Positions 1-8,560 of a DNA stretch of 64,000 nucleotides are shown piece by piece. The DNA is from Candidatus Manganitrophaceae bacterium. GTDB lineage: Bacteria > Nitrospirota > Nitrospiria > SBBL01 > Manganitrophaceae. Location: contig JACQEZ010000005.1 of the NCBI GenBank assembly GCA_016200325.1, positions 62,001-126,000 on the forward strand, read 5' to 3'. The first letter of the stretch is position 1. Each line of letters begins with the position of its first letter. Under the pieces are notes generated by a model. The model was not told where the DNA came from and searched no databases. It was given only the letters and a program-made list of their open reading frames with translations. The translations under genes were made by a program, and so were the position numbers.

Positions 1-1966
1 CGAACTTGAAACCTCTGACGGTATTGATGCCGCCGACAAAGAAGCGCTCTCCGGCCGGGAGCTCTTTTCCGGCGATGCCGATGGCATATCCGAAGCGGCC
101 ATGCACGGAGAGGACATGCTCCCACCAGAGGGGAAAATACCGGCTGGAGTCGACGATGACCTTGTAGTAATCGTTGTCGCCGCCGAGAAAAGTGCCGGCA
201 TACTCGAAAGAGATGGAGTTGCGGCTCCCCTCCTTCGGATCGAAAATAAAATCACGGGTGTCCCTCGCGAGTGAGAAGCCGAGTGCGCTCGTCAGCGTTT
301 TTCCCAGTTTGGCCTGCTCTTTAATTAGATCAGGCGCCTGGTCTTGGACATTACGGATATTGAGCGTTTCCAAGGTGTAGCTGACGCTTGCACTGACATA
401 CTCCCCGAATTGGCGTCCGAAGATGAGATCGCCGCCGACCCGCTTCTCCTCATAGGAGTTGAAGCTCCGAACCGAGTTAAAGAGATCGGTGGTCTCCGAG
501 ACATTCGTGTCGAAAAGATAGGGCTCCCTGAAGGTGAGGCTATATGTTTTTCGGCGCCCTCCGATTTCGGCCTTCGCGCGCACGAGCTGCCCCCGGCCGA
601 AGAGATTCCCCTGGGTGATCTCCGTCGTCGCGATAAACCGATCGACCGAGCTGTAGCCGCCGCCGATGCTAAAGGTGCCGGTCGGCTTCTCCTTCAATTT
701 TACATTCAGATCGACCCATCCCTTCTCGACCTGCTCCGGGACAATTTCGATGTTCTCGAAGAAATTAAGGTTGTTCAGCCGCTGAAAGCTCCGCCGCAAC
801 AATTTGGTATTAATCAGCTCCCCTTCGTTGACACGGACCTCCCTTCGAATCACCTTGTCACGGGTCTTATCATTGCCGGTGATCCGGATCTCCCGGACCT
901 TGACCGGGTCATCCTCGGCGACCTGAAAGGTGATGTCGACCGTTTTATCTTCAAGATGCGGGTTGAGTTGGGGGACGACGTTGGCAAAGATATAGCCTCG
1001 CTCTCCATAGAGGTCGACCATGCTCACAATGTCTTGCCGGACCTGTCCCCGATTGAAGATCTCCCCCTCTTTGCTCTTCGTCAATTCAACCAGCCGATCG
1101 GTGTCGAAGAGCTGATTTCCCTCATAGTGGATCTCTTTGACTTTGAATTGGTCCCCTTCTACGATCGGAAAGGTGATGTCGAACCACTGCTTGTCCTCGC
1201 TCAAGTCGACCTTCGGCGGCGCCACCTGGACCTGAAGGTAGCCGTGGTTCAGATAAAACTCTCGGAGACGATCGACGTCGCCGTCGATTGTCTCCGCTTT
1301 ATAGCGGCCCGACTCGGTCATCCAAGAGGTCAGCCAGAAATATTTCGATGTCTCGATCTGCTTTCTCAACTCCTTGTCGGTAAAGGTCTGGTTTCCCCTC
1401 ATCCGAATCTGACGGACATAGGCGCGATCCCCTTCTTTGATCAGGAAGGTCAACAACGCCTGGTCTTCCGAGACCCGTTGGATGATCGGGGTGACTTCTG
1501 CACTATAATACGCCTCCGCCTCATAGGCTTTCTTGATTTTTTCCACGTAGGTGTTGATCTCTTCCGTATCCAAGAAGGTCTGCGTTTTGATCGGCACCTT
1601 CTCCTTTAATTTGTCCTTATCGAGATGTTCATTTCCCTCGTAAACGACATCGATGAGAAGCGGCTTTTCATGAACCGAGAAGGTCATCGCGAGTCCCCCC
1701 TCAAATCCCTCGGTCTCCACATCGACCCGATCGAAATATCCCAATCGATACAGGGTCTTTACATCCTCCCGGATCTGCGCCGGGGAGAAGAGATCTCCCT
1801 CCTTGAGAGAGATCTTCGATAGGATCGTGGCCCTATCGATCTTTCGGTTCCCTTTCACGTCAATCAGCTTGATTCGAATCTCGTTGTCCTCTGCATGACC
1901 CAGGGAGGAAAAACCAACCAAGATAAGCACGAAAAGAAGGGAGACCGTGCCGAGAAATTTTAGCAA
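1..1966 (-). CDS. bamA: Outer membrane protein assembly factor BamA (C-terminus off window)
   Basis: BamA is the outer-membrane Omp85 barrel with periplasmic POTRA domains that inserts beta-barrel proteins. I read the frame directly: a TTG start at 1966, a signal peptide (LLKFLGTVSLLFVLILVGFSS), then POTRA-type sequence (IRIKLIDVKGNRKIDRATILSKI, a pattern repeated downstream). Near the window edge comes GERFFVGGINTVRGF, which contains the conserved VRGF loop motif of Omp85 barrels. About 655 codons are present; the last part of the barrel lies outside the window. A GGAGG stands 12 nt before the TTG, and no other in-frame start is close by. The long open frame on the opposite strand (344-1609) is a shadow of this gene. 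Confidence 0.93.
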   Translation of the reverse strand, partial: MLKFLGTVSLLFVLILVGFSSLGHAEDNEIRIKLIDVKGNRKIDRATILSKISLKEGDLFSPAQIREDVKTLYRLGYFDRVDVETEGFEGGLAMTFSVHEKPLLIDVVYEGNEHLDKDKLKEKVPIKTQTFLDTEEINTYVEKIKKAYEAEAYYSAEVTPIIQRVSEDQALLTFLIKEGDRAYVRQIRMRGNQTFTDKELRKQIETSKYFWLTSWMTESGRYKAETIDGDVDRLREFYLNHGYLQVQVAPPKVDLSEDKQWFDITFPIVEGDQFKVKEIHYEGNQLFDTDRLVELTKSKEGEIFNRGQVRQDIVSMVDLYGERGYIFANVVPQLNPHLEDKTVDITFQVAEDDPVKVREIRITGNDKTRDKVIRREVRVNEGELINTKLLRRSFQRLNNLNFFENIEIVPEQVEKGWVDLNVKLKEKPTGTFSIGGGYSSVDRFIATTEITQGNLFGRGQLVRAKAEIGGRRKTYSLTFREPYLFDTNVSETTDLFNSVRSFNSYEEKRVGGDLIFGRQFGEYVSASVSYTLETLNIRNVQDQAPDLIKEQAKLGKTLTSALGFSLARDTRDFIFDPKEGSRNSISFEYAGTFLGGDNDYYKVIVDSSRYFPLWWEHVLSVHGRFGYAIGIAGKELPAGERFFVGGINTVRGFKF

Positions 1967-2120
1967 CGGGTTTGCTTTCCTCCAAGTTCAAAATCTCCGT
2001 AATTTAACATTTTTGTCATTCTCTGTAAATAAAAAACACGCCGATTCAACTGGATGAATGCAGTCATCGGAGAGTAGAAGGGAAGGACACCATCGCGAAT
2101 TGAATAAGGTATCGGAGAGT

Positions 2121-3842
2121 TTATTTCTTCCTGTTCATCAAGTAAGATTGGATTTGATCCAGTGGAAGGGTGTTGATGACATCTTCTTTAGAGAGCCATC
2201 CTTTACGGGCAATGCCGACACCGAACGTCATATCGTTGATTCCCTCGATGCCGTGTGCATCCGGGTTGATGCTCAGCCGCACACCCGCTTCTTTGACCGG
2301 CCGGCACTGACGCCAATCGAGATCAAGCCGATACGGGCTGGCATTTAATTCGATAATTACCCCATGCCGACGCGCCGCATCGATCACCTCCGGAAGTGCC
2401 AGCGGATAACCTTGCCGGGAGAGAAGAATCCGCCCGGTCGGGTGCCCTAAGAAGGTCACTTTCGGGTGGCTCATCGCCCGGACGACCCGGTCGGTCATCT
2501 CCCGCTCGGACATGTTGAAACGGGAGTGGACGGAGGCAATCACGAAATCAAATGAGGATAAAACGCGATCGTCGTAATCGATGCGGCCGTCGGGAAGGAT
2601 ATCTGCTTCGATCCCTTTGAAGATGTGAATCTTCTTGAAACGTCCGCGAAGCCGCTCGATCTCTTCATGCTGCTGTTGAATCCGATCTTCTTTCAGCCCA
2701 TTGGCATAGCTGGCGGTCTCGCTGTGATCGGAGATGCCGATATATTCAAGGCCTGCGCGCTCCGCCGCTTCGATCATGTCGGAGAGCGAGGCGGAGCCGT
2801 CGCTGTAGGTGCTGTGAACATGGAAGATGCCGCGAATGTCCTTTTCTTCGATCAGCGGAGGAAGCAGACGGCGCGCCGCCGCCTCGATCTCACCCCGGTT
2901 TTCTCTCAGCTCCGGCTCGATGTAATCCAACTCCAAGGTGGAGAAGATCTCCTTTTCCTCCTGGCAGGGCAAAATATGGTCTTCCAAAAAGAGACCATAT
3001 TCGCTGATCCTGATTCCGTAGCGTTTTGCCCTCTCTTCCAGCGCGGCGTGATACTCTTTGCTCCCTGTGCAGTGGTGCAAGACATGAGGGAACCGATCGT
3101 CCGTCGTCGCATGGAGGTCGGCCTGGATCCCCGACTTTAAGGTCACCCTCGCCCGCTCTTCCGACCGCGCGACTTCCCGCTCCACCTCCGGCAAGGCGCA
3201 GAAAAAAGAAATCAACTCGGAGGGAGAATCGCCGCTGACGATCAGGTCGATGTCCTGGACGATTTCATTTCTCCTCCGGAGACTCCCCCCCAGCGCGGCG
3301 CGAATCACCGAGGGGTTCCCCTTCACCTTCTCCAACAGCGCTTCCCCCGCTCGGCGCGCGACATGAACGTGATAAAATCCGATCCGCTTCTTCAGAGAGG
3401 CGATCTCTTGCAACGTTTTCTCTTGAATTTTTTTTCCAAATCCGGTCAGGTCGGCCAGACGGTTTTCAATGCAGGCATATTCCAAATCGACGAGATCTTT
3501 GATGCCGAGCTTTTCGTAAATGGTCCGAACCCGCTTCGTACCGAGCCCTTTGATCTTCAACATTTCCAGAAGGCCGGGGGGGGTCGTCGCCTTCAGCTCG
3601 TCATAAGCGCCGAGCCGGCCGGTGGCGGCGGCCTCCGAGATTTTCTCAAACATCGCTTTGCCGATCCCTTTGCGCTCCAACAGAGATCGATCCTTAATCG
3701 CTTCATTCAGGTCGGTTTCCATCTCTGCAATCGCGCGGGCGGCGTTCAGGTAAGCGCGGCATTTAAAGGGATTTTCCCCCTGCAACTCCAGCAGGAGCGC
3801 CGACGCTTCAAGTTGTTCGATGAGGAGTTCTTTCGTAATCAT
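2121..3842 (-). CDS. polX: DNA polymerase/3'-5' exonuclease PolX
   Basis: This is a bacterial family X DNA polymerase fused to a PHP phosphoesterase domain, used in base-excision repair and gap filling. The 573 aa are typical for the family. Residues 1-150 hold helix-hairpin-helix segments (RKGIGKAMFEKI, IKGLGTKRVRTIYEKLGI). Residues 185-200 form the nucleotidyltransferase motif, with Gly185-Gly186-Ser187 and catalytic Asp197 and Asp199. The PHP domain starts near residue 338 (HVHSTYSDGS, metal ligands His341, His343 and Asp348) and runs to the C-terminus. It lies immediately downstream of a small membrane-protein gene, 5 nt from that gene's stop codon. Confidence 0.95.
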   Translation of the reverse strand: MITKELLIEQLEASALLLELQGENPFKCRAYLNAARAIAEMETDLNEAIKDRSLLERKGIGKAMFEKISEAAATGRLGAYDELKATTPPGLLEMLKIKGLGTKRVRTIYEKLGIKDLVDLEYACIENRLADLTGFGKKIQEKTLQEIASLKKRIGFYHVHVARRAGEALLEKVKGNPSVIRAALGGSLRRRNEIVQDIDLIVSGDSPSELISFFCALPEVEREVARSEERARVTLKSGIQADLHATTDDRFPHVLHHCTGSKEYHAALEERAKRYGIRISEYGLFLEDHILPCQEEKEIFSTLELDYIEPELRENRGEIEAAARRLLPPLIEEKDIRGIFHVHSTYSDGSASLSDMIEAAERAGLEYIGISDHSETASYANGLKEDRIQQQHEEIERLRGRFKKIHIFKGIEADILPDGRIDYDDRVLSSFDFVIASVHSRFNMSEREMTDRVVRAMSHPKVTFLGHPTGRILLSRQGYPLALPEVIDAARRHGVIIELNASPYRLDLDWRQCRPVKEAGVRLSINPDAHGIEGINDMTFGVGIARKGWLSKEDVINTLPLDQIQSYLMNRKK

Positions 3843-3847
3843 GAATG

Positions 3848-4045
3848 CTAGGTGGTCGGCTTCTTCCGCTTTTTCTTAATGAGCCAATTGACGAACATGT
3901 AAAGAAAGTAGGAGCCGAAAAATGCCCCGATCAAGAAATAGAAGTTACCGATAATGTGCGAGTAGTTCTCGGCCATATAAAAAATAACCGATAGGATGAG
4001 TGTAATTGAGAGAACCAGCAGCCATAAGATGAGCAGTGGATTCAT
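3848..4045 (-). CDS. Small two-helix membrane protein of unknown function
   Basis: A 65-aa protein with two predicted transmembrane segments (about residues 3-25 and 34-57) and a very basic tail (KKKRKKPTT). No family recognised. It sits between radC and polX on the same strand and ends 5 nt before the polX start codon, so it is probably co-transcribed with polX. The composition (hydrophobic helices, basic end placed as expected for a cytoplasmic tail) supports a real gene, but there is no functional clue. Confidence 0.6.
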   Translation of the reverse strand: MNPLLILWLLVLSITLILSVIFYMAENYSHIIGNFYFLIGAFFGSYFLYMFVNWLIKKKRKKPTT

Positions 4046-4077
4046 AGACCCCCTTGCGTCAATTTAAATAATTTATT

Positions 4078-4797
4078 TTAGTGCTCTTTTTGTAAAACGG
4101 CAACCCTCGAAGGGGGAGTGCGGATATATCCCGCGTCCGAAAAGCTGAAGTAACGTGAATCTCCGATGATCACATGGTCTAATACATGAATTCCCATCAG
4201 ATCACCGGCCGAAACCAGACGCTTCGTTAGCTCCTTGTCCTCCTGACTCGGAGCCGGATCACCACTTGGATGATTGTGTAAAAAGATCACCGACGCCGCG
4301 GAGTCACGGACGGCGGGGTTAAATACCTCTCTCGGATGAACGACGGTCAGCGTCAAGCTCCCCTCGGAAACCACCACATCTCGGATGACTTTGTTCTTTT
4401 GATCGAGCAGAACAATTTTGAATATTTCTTTTTTTACATTCTGAAAAAATCCTGAAAAATGGCGGAAGATATCTTGACTGGAGTTGATTTTTATTTTTTG
4501 GGCGGCCGGCGGTGCGAGGGCCCTTCTGCCGAGTTCAAATGCCGCTTTCAACTGTGCCGCCTTGGCAGGACCGATGCCTCGGATCGAACAAAGCTCCTTT
4601 ATACTTAAATTAGCAAAGTTCTGCAATTCCCGGAATTGATCGAGAAGCTCTATCGCCAGCTGGACCACATTGGTCCGGTCGGAGCCTGTCCGGAGAAGAA
4701 TCGCCAGGAGCTGCGCGTCGGAGAGGACATGGGGACCCTCTTTGATGAGTCGCTCCCGGGGTCTCTCGCCCGTCGGCCAATCTTTGATTTTGACCAT
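4078..4797 (-). CDS. radC: RadC family protein (JAB/MPN metalloprotease-like fold)
   Basis: RadC-family protein with an N-terminal helix-hairpin-helix (IRGIGPAKAAQLKAAFELGRRA) and a C-terminal JAB1/MPN-like domain carrying the His-x-His...Ser...Asp zinc motif (HNHPSGDPAPSQED). The cellular role of the family remains debated despite its 'DNA repair' label. The start is placed at 4797 because MVKIKDWPTGERPRERL matches the usual RadC N-terminus and GAGGT lies 5 nt upstream; an in-frame start at 4845 would add 16 atypical residues. The 239 aa are normal for the family. A perfect palindrome lies 42 bp upstream. Confidence 0.93.
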   Translation of the reverse strand: MVKIKDWPTGERPRERLIKEGPHVLSDAQLLAILLRTGSDRTNVVQLAIELLDQFRELQNFANLSIKELCSIRGIGPAKAAQLKAAFELGRRALAPPAAQKIKINSSQDIFRHFSGFFQNVKKEIFKIVLLDQKNKVIRDVVVSEGSLTLTVVHPREVFNPAVRDSAASVIFLHNHPSGDPAPSQEDKELTKRLVSAGDLMGIHVLDHVIIGDSRYFSFSDAGYIRTPPSRVAVLQKEH

Positions 4798-4838
4798 CCA
4801 GACCTCTAGAATTTTTCGGTAGATTCTTACCCAACGAG

Positions 4839-4855
4839 GTGACAAATTTTGTCAC
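4839..4855. promoter_or_regulatory. Perfect 8-bp-arm palindrome between radC and a zinc-ribbon gene
   Basis: GTGACAAATTTTGTCAC: two exact 8-bp arms around one central base, in the divergent gap between radC (minus) and the gene at 4995 (plus). It does not fit CRP spacing (9 bp instead of 6 between GTGA and TCAC). It could be a repressor operator for radC, or an upstream activator site, since it lies about 90 bp upstream of the -24/-12 element at 4941. Confidence 0.5.
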
Positions 4856-4940
4856 AATCTAGAAAAAATAAGACTATTTCCAATCGATGTTTTATTTTAT
4901 TTAATAGTTATTTCAGTAGCATAGAACATTTTAACTTCAG

Positions 4941-4956
4941 TGGCATGTCAATTGCT
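4941..4956 (+). promoter_or_regulatory. Sigma-54 (-24/-12) promoter for the zinc-ribbon gene
   Basis: TGGCATGTCAATTGCT has the invariant GG-N10-GC spacing and differs from the TGGCAC-N5-TTGCW consensus at a single position. Transcription would start near 4967, about 28 nt before the ATG at 4995. The rpoN gene is in this window. Confidence 0.7.
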
Positions 4957-4994
4957 AATCTAGAATAATTACACCCCTAATTCAGGAGCGGCCA

Positions 4995-5180
4995 ATGAAG
5001 TGTCCCAAATGTGACGGTTTAATGTATTTAGAGCGACTCTCTGACTTCTTCATCGTTTTCCACGCTTGGAAGTGTATTAACTGCGGCGCTTTGATGGATA
5101 AAACGATCATTGATAATCAGAAAAAGAGCGCCCCTTTCTTGGAACCGGTGGCGACGGCAGCGGACGGCGAAGAGATCTAG
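4995..5180 (+). CDS. Small zinc-ribbon protein
   Basis: A 61-aa protein with two Cys-x-x-Cys knuckles (CPKC near residue 3, CINC near residue 27) that should bind one zinc ion; the rest is a short acidic tail. AGGAG lies 6 nt before the ATG. It stands alone behind a sigma-54-type promoter, which suggests conditional expression (for example nitrogen, envelope or motility signals). Function unknown; the fold alone cannot distinguish nucleic-acid binding from protein binding. Confidence 0.75.
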   Translation: MKCPKCDGLMYLERLSDFFIVFHAWKCINCGALMDKTIIDNQKKSAPFLEPVATAADGEEI

Positions 5181-5212
5181 GGAATCACTCCAGTGAACGC
5201 CTTCTTTCAGAA

Positions 5213-5797
5213 TTAGCTTGTCCCGTCACAGGAGAATGGAAACGAGAAGCTTTTTTTCTCGCCACTTTCTCGGACGGCCACATCCAGCTCGAGTGTCACC
5301 TCTTTACATTTTTTAGGGCTCACCTTCTTAAAGAAGATGAGCCCTTCTTTTTTGCCTCCCGATTCAATCTCGCCCCCTCTGACCCTCGCCGCCCGGATCT
5401 TCTTTGTTTCATCTTCGATAATGGCGCTCGATTTTGGAATCAGGGTGACGACCGGCTCTCCGCTGCTATTCATATAATATTGAATTGCCTCTTTTTCATT
5501 CAGGGAGAAACTCTTTTGGTCTACGCTGGCGAGACGGGCCGATCCGGGATCGAATGTGATCTCCGTATTGGTTCGATTAATAATCCGAACTTCAAAGGCG
5601 GTAAAGTAAGAAGAGAGATCGACCCCCCATTTTTGTTCGTCTTCCGATCGAATCCCGCTGGTCACGACCGGCTTCACCACAACCTGGATCGTTTCCGAGC
5701 CATCAGGTGCGTTCGAATGATCCAGAGGCGACAAGGAGGGGGATAAGGAAGTACATGCGACAACGAGGGTAAATAAAAGAAAGATCAGGGACTTCAT
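5213..5797 (-). CDS. Putative lipoprotein, unknown family
   Basis: A 194-aa protein with a lipoprotein signal (MKSLIFLLFTLVVAC; lipobox Cys15), followed by a Ser/Pro-rich linker and a beta-rich domain. The start at 5797 is chosen because GGAGG lies 5 nt upstream and the signal peptide begins there; an upstream in-frame start at 5854 would add 19 residues. The body (FEVRIINRTNTEITFDPGSARL...) resembles an immunoglobulin-like periplasmic or outer-membrane domain, but no specific family is recognised. It is convergent with the zinc-ribbon gene. Confidence 0.75.
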   Translation of the reverse strand: MKSLIFLLFTLVVACTSLSPSLSPLDHSNAPDGSETIQVVVKPVVTSGIRSEDEQKWGVDLSSYFTAFEVRIINRTNTEITFDPGSARLASVDQKSFSLNEKEAIQYYMNSSGEPVVTLIPKSSAIIEDETKKIRAARVRGGEIESGGKKEGLIFFKKVSPKKCKEVTLELDVAVRESGEKKSFSFPFSCDGTS

Positions 5798-5901
5798 AAG
5801 GTCCTCCGAGCGTGGTATTATAGTTAAACTTAAAATGAAAGTCAAAAGAAGCAATTTATTATTCTACGCGCTTTCTTACAAATTTCAACCATAGATAACC
5901 G

Positions 5902-6450
5902 ATGCGAATCGTCTCCGGTGCTTTAAAGGGAAGAAAGCTCTACGCGCCACCCGGCTTGGATGTGCGCCCGACCTCCAACAAGGTGAAACAGGCGCTCTTT
6001 AACATTTTATCCGACCGAATCCAGGAAGCCTCCTTTCTCGATCTTTATGCAGGCATCGGGTCGGTCGGCATCGAGGCGCTGAGCCGGGGCGCCGGCGAGG
6101 TGACGTTCATCGAGAAGAGCAAGCGGCACATCCAATATCTCAAGAAGAATCTTTCCATCGCCTCCTTTGATGATCATTTCAGAATCTTATGTATGGAGGC
6201 CGTTCAATTTCTACGGAAAAAAGAGGCCGCGCGCCCCTTCGATTTTGTTTTTGTCGATCCCCCTTATGAGGGCGAAGAGATTGAAAAAACGTTGCCATTG
6301 CTGGGAGAGGGTGATATGATAGCCGACAACGGATGGGTCATTGTCCAACACTTCCATAAGAAGGTCTTCTCCGAAGCATTCGGTCGGCTGCACTTTCTGA
6401 AGAAGTACAAGTACGGTGAAACGATCCTCTCTTTTTATGGCAAAAGCTGA
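5902..6450 (+). CDS. rsmD: 16S rRNA (guanine(966)-N(2))-methyltransferase RsmD
   Basis: Methylates G966 (E. coli numbering) of 16S rRNA using S-adenosylmethionine. The 182 aa are the family length. The Rossmann SAM motif DLYAGIGSVGIEAL is at residues 47-60, and the catalytic DPPY motif at 119-122. It overlaps the start of coaD, the pairing seen in many bacteria, and begins a plus-strand run of four genes. Confidence 0.96.
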   Translation: MRIVSGALKGRKLYAPPGLDVRPTSNKVKQALFNILSDRIQEASFLDLYAGIGSVGIEALSRGAGEVTFIEKSKRHIQYLKKNLSIASFDDHFRILCMEAVQFLRKKEAARPFDFVFVDPPYEGEEIEKTLPLLGEGDMIADNGWVIVQHFHKKVFSEAFGRLHFLKKYKYGETILSFYGKS

Positions 6451-6943
6451 AAAACTTAAACTCGCCGTCTATCCCGGGACATTCGATCCAATCACAAATG
6501 GGCACATCGATATCATCCGACGGGTCTCACGGATCTTCCCGAGCGTGCTGGTTGCGGTGGCTCCCAATCCGAAGAAAGCGCCCCTTTTTACCCTTGAAGA
6601 ACGTCTCAGGATGATCCGAACGGCAACCGAAGGGTTGTCCGACCTCGCCATCGAGCCGTTTCAGGGCCTCCTCACCCATTACCTGCGCGAAAAAGGGGCC
6701 ACCGCGATTGTAAGGGGGGTCCGGGCGATCTCCGATTTTGAATTTGAATTTCAGATGGCGATGATGAACCGAAAGCTCGACCCGAACATTGAGACGGTCT
6801 TCCTCATGCCGAGCGAGGAACACTCTTATATCACATCGACGTTAATCAAAGAGGTCGCAAGTTATGGAGGCGATGTCTCCGACTTCGTCCCCAAAGGGGT
6901 CTCTCAAAAACTCTTGGAGAAGTTTCCAACAGGAAAAAAATGA
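6437..6943 (+). CDS. coaD: Phosphopantetheine adenylyltransferase
   Basis: Catalyses ATP + 4'-phosphopantetheine to dephospho-CoA, the penultimate step of coenzyme A synthesis. The N-terminal nucleotidyltransferase signature YPGTFDPITNGHIDII (T/HxGH) and the later SSEEHSYITSTLIKEVA-type block are present. The ATG at 6437 gives 168 aa, close to the family norm; a GTG at 6416 would add seven residues and increase overlap with rsmD. Its stop overlaps the next start (ATGA), implying translational coupling. Confidence 0.95.
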   Translation: MAKAEKLKLAVYPGTFDPITNGHIDIIRRVSRIFPSVLVAVAPNPKKAPLFTLEERLRMIRTATEGLSDLAIEPFQGLLTHYLREKGATAIVRGVRAISDFEFEFQMAMMNRKLDPNIETVFLMPSEEHSYITSTLIKEVASYGGDVSDFVPKGVSQKLLEKFPTGKK

Positions 6944-8136
6944 AGTTTGCCCGACGCATTGATCAGATCAAACCCTCCCCTACGATGGCGATGGCGGCCA
7001 AAGCAAAGGCAATGTTGGCCAAAGGGATTCCGATCACCGACTTTGGACTCGGAGAGCCCGACTTCAATACCCCCGAGGTCGCCGCGGAAGCGGCGATCCG
7101 CGCCATCCGAGATGGTTTCACCAAATACACCCCTCCCTCCGGAATCGAGGAGCTCAAGGAGGCGGTCTCTAAAAAGTTAAAGTCGGAGAACCGCCTTGAC
7201 TATGAGAAAAAAGAAATTATTATCTCTTGTGGGGCAAAACATACACTTTACAATATTGCGCAGGTGCTCTTTGAGCAGGGAGATGAGGTCATTATCCCCG
7301 CCCCGTATTGGGTCTCCTACCCCGATCAGGTTTTGCTGAACGATGCAACCCCGGTCATCGTTCAGACGCGGGAGGCAGATCAATTCTTGATGACCCCGGA
7401 GCAGCTCAAGCGGGCGATCACGCCGAGAACCAAGGCGGTCATTCTGAATTATCCGTCCAATCCAACCGGATCGGCCTATGCCGCAAAACAGCTCGAGGGG
7501 TTGGCCGAAGTTCTGACCGGTGCATCTGTTTGGATTGTCTCGGACGAGATTTACGAGAAATTTCTCTATGACGGCGCAGCACACACCAGCATCGCCTCGT
7601 TGGGGCCGGAGTTGAAGAAAAAAACCGTTGTCGTCAATGGCATCTCGAAAGCCTATGCGATGACCGGATGGCGGATCGGATACGCGGCCGGTCCCAAGGA
7701 GATCATCGACGCCATGGGAACCGTTCAGAGCCAGAGCACCTCCAACCCAACCTCTATCTCTCAAAAGGCGGCGGTGGCGGCGCTGACGGGAGGGGTGACT
7801 TTTATTAACACGATGGTCGAAGAGTTCAATCAAAGGCGACTGTTGATGGTCGATCAGCTCAATGCGATCTCCGGCGTCCGCTGTCCCCGTCCCGCCGGAA
7901 GCTTTTATGTCTTCCCGAATATCAAGGGACTGCTTGGCACCCGGTATAAGGGATATCAGATCGATCGCTCGAGCGATCTGGCCTCCTTCCTGCTTGAAGA
8001 AGGAGGGGTCTCGACGATCCCTGGAGAAGCCTTTGGCGCCGACGGATACCTGCGACTCTCCTACGCGGTTTCGAAAGAGGTCATCAACGAAGGCCTTAAA
8101 AAGATTAAGAGCGCAGTGTCGAAGCTCTCTCGGTAA
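6940..8136 (+). CDS. aspC: Pyridoxal-phosphate aspartate/aromatic aminotransferase (class I)
   Basis: A 398-aa fold-type I aminotransferase of the Ib subgroup, making aspartate and related amino acids from 2-oxo acids. Visible motifs: substrate segment GLGEPDFNTP (about 37-46), SNPTG (about 173-177), and the PLP-binding lysine Lys237 in SKAYAMTGWRIGY. The start overlaps the coaD stop by 4 nt. Substrate range (aspartate, prephenate or aromatic) cannot be settled from sequence, so the symbol is provisional. Confidence 0.9.
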   Translation: MKFARRIDQIKPSPTMAMAAKAKAMLAKGIPITDFGLGEPDFNTPEVAAEAAIRAIRDGFTKYTPPSGIEELKEAVSKKLKSENRLDYEKKEIIISCGAKHTLYNIAQVLFEQGDEVIIPAPYWVSYPDQVLLNDATPVIVQTREADQFLMTPEQLKRAITPRTKAVILNYPSNPTGSAYAAKQLEGLAEVLTGASVWIVSDEIYEKFLYDGAAHTSIASLGPELKKKTVVVNGISKAYAMTGWRIGYAAGPKEIIDAMGTVQSQSTSNPTSISQKAAVAALTGGVTFINTMVEEFNQRRLLMVDQLNAISGVRCPRPAGSFYVFPNIKGLLGTRYKGYQIDRSSDLASFLLEEGGVSTIPGEAFGADGYLRLSYAVSKEVINEGLKKIKSAVSKLSR

Positions 8137-8152
8137 GAAGGAGGTATCTGGT

Positions 8153-8470
8153 TTGCCAATTTATGAGTACGAATGTGAGAAGTGTAAAAAGCGGATTGAA
8201 ATGCTGCAACGGATCGCCGATCCCCCTTTGGCGGCCTGCACCGAATGTGGGGGACCGGTTCATAAAGTGATCTCCTCCCCCTCCGGTCTCCTCTTCAAGG
8301 GGAACGGATGGTACGTCACCGACTATGCCAGAAAAGGGGAGAAAAAGGACGGCGACGCCGCACCGGCGGCAAAGGCAAAGGGAGAGGAAAAATCGACCTC
8401 CAACGGCACCAGCGGAAGCGCCCCGAAGGAAGCGGCCCCCAAACCGAAGCCAACCTCCCCGTCCGAATAA
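8153..8470 (+). CDS. FmdB-family zinc-ribbon protein
   Basis: A 105-aa protein starting at TTG 8153, with AAGGAGG 7 nt upstream. The N-terminus PIYEYECEKCKKRIEMLQ...CTECGGPVHKVISSPSGLLFKGNGWYVTDYA is the FmdB/CxxC-CxxC regulatory-protein signature, with a zinc ribbon of four cysteines. The last 35-40 residues are low-complexity Lys/Ala/Pro/Ser, common in this family. Described in other bacteria as a putative regulator; the real role is unknown. It closes the rsmD-coaD-aminotransferase run. Confidence 0.88.
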   Translation: MPIYEYECEKCKKRIEMLQRIADPPLAACTECGGPVHKVISSPSGLLFKGNGWYVTDYARKGEKKDGDAAPAAKAKGEEKSTSNGTSGSAPKEAAPKPKPTSPSE

Positions 8471-8488
8471 TCGTTTTTTTCTAAAGAA

Positions 8489-8529
8489 TAAAAAAGAGGA
8501 GGGGTCGACAAAGACCCATCCTCTTTTTC
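8489..8529. terminator. Bidirectional rho-independent terminator
   Basis: A-tract, stem AGAGGAgGGGTC/GACCCatCCTCT with a short loop, then T-tract; it works in both directions between the convergent FmdB-like gene and the DUF5666-like gene. Confidence 0.85.
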
Positions 8530-8560
8530 GTTGTAGATGAACGGACTGCTTCGATGCGGC

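Noticed and set aside
344-1609. Long plus-strand frame (421 codons)
   Set aside because: It is the antisense of bamA, whose reading frame has a signal peptide and POTRA/barrel motifs.
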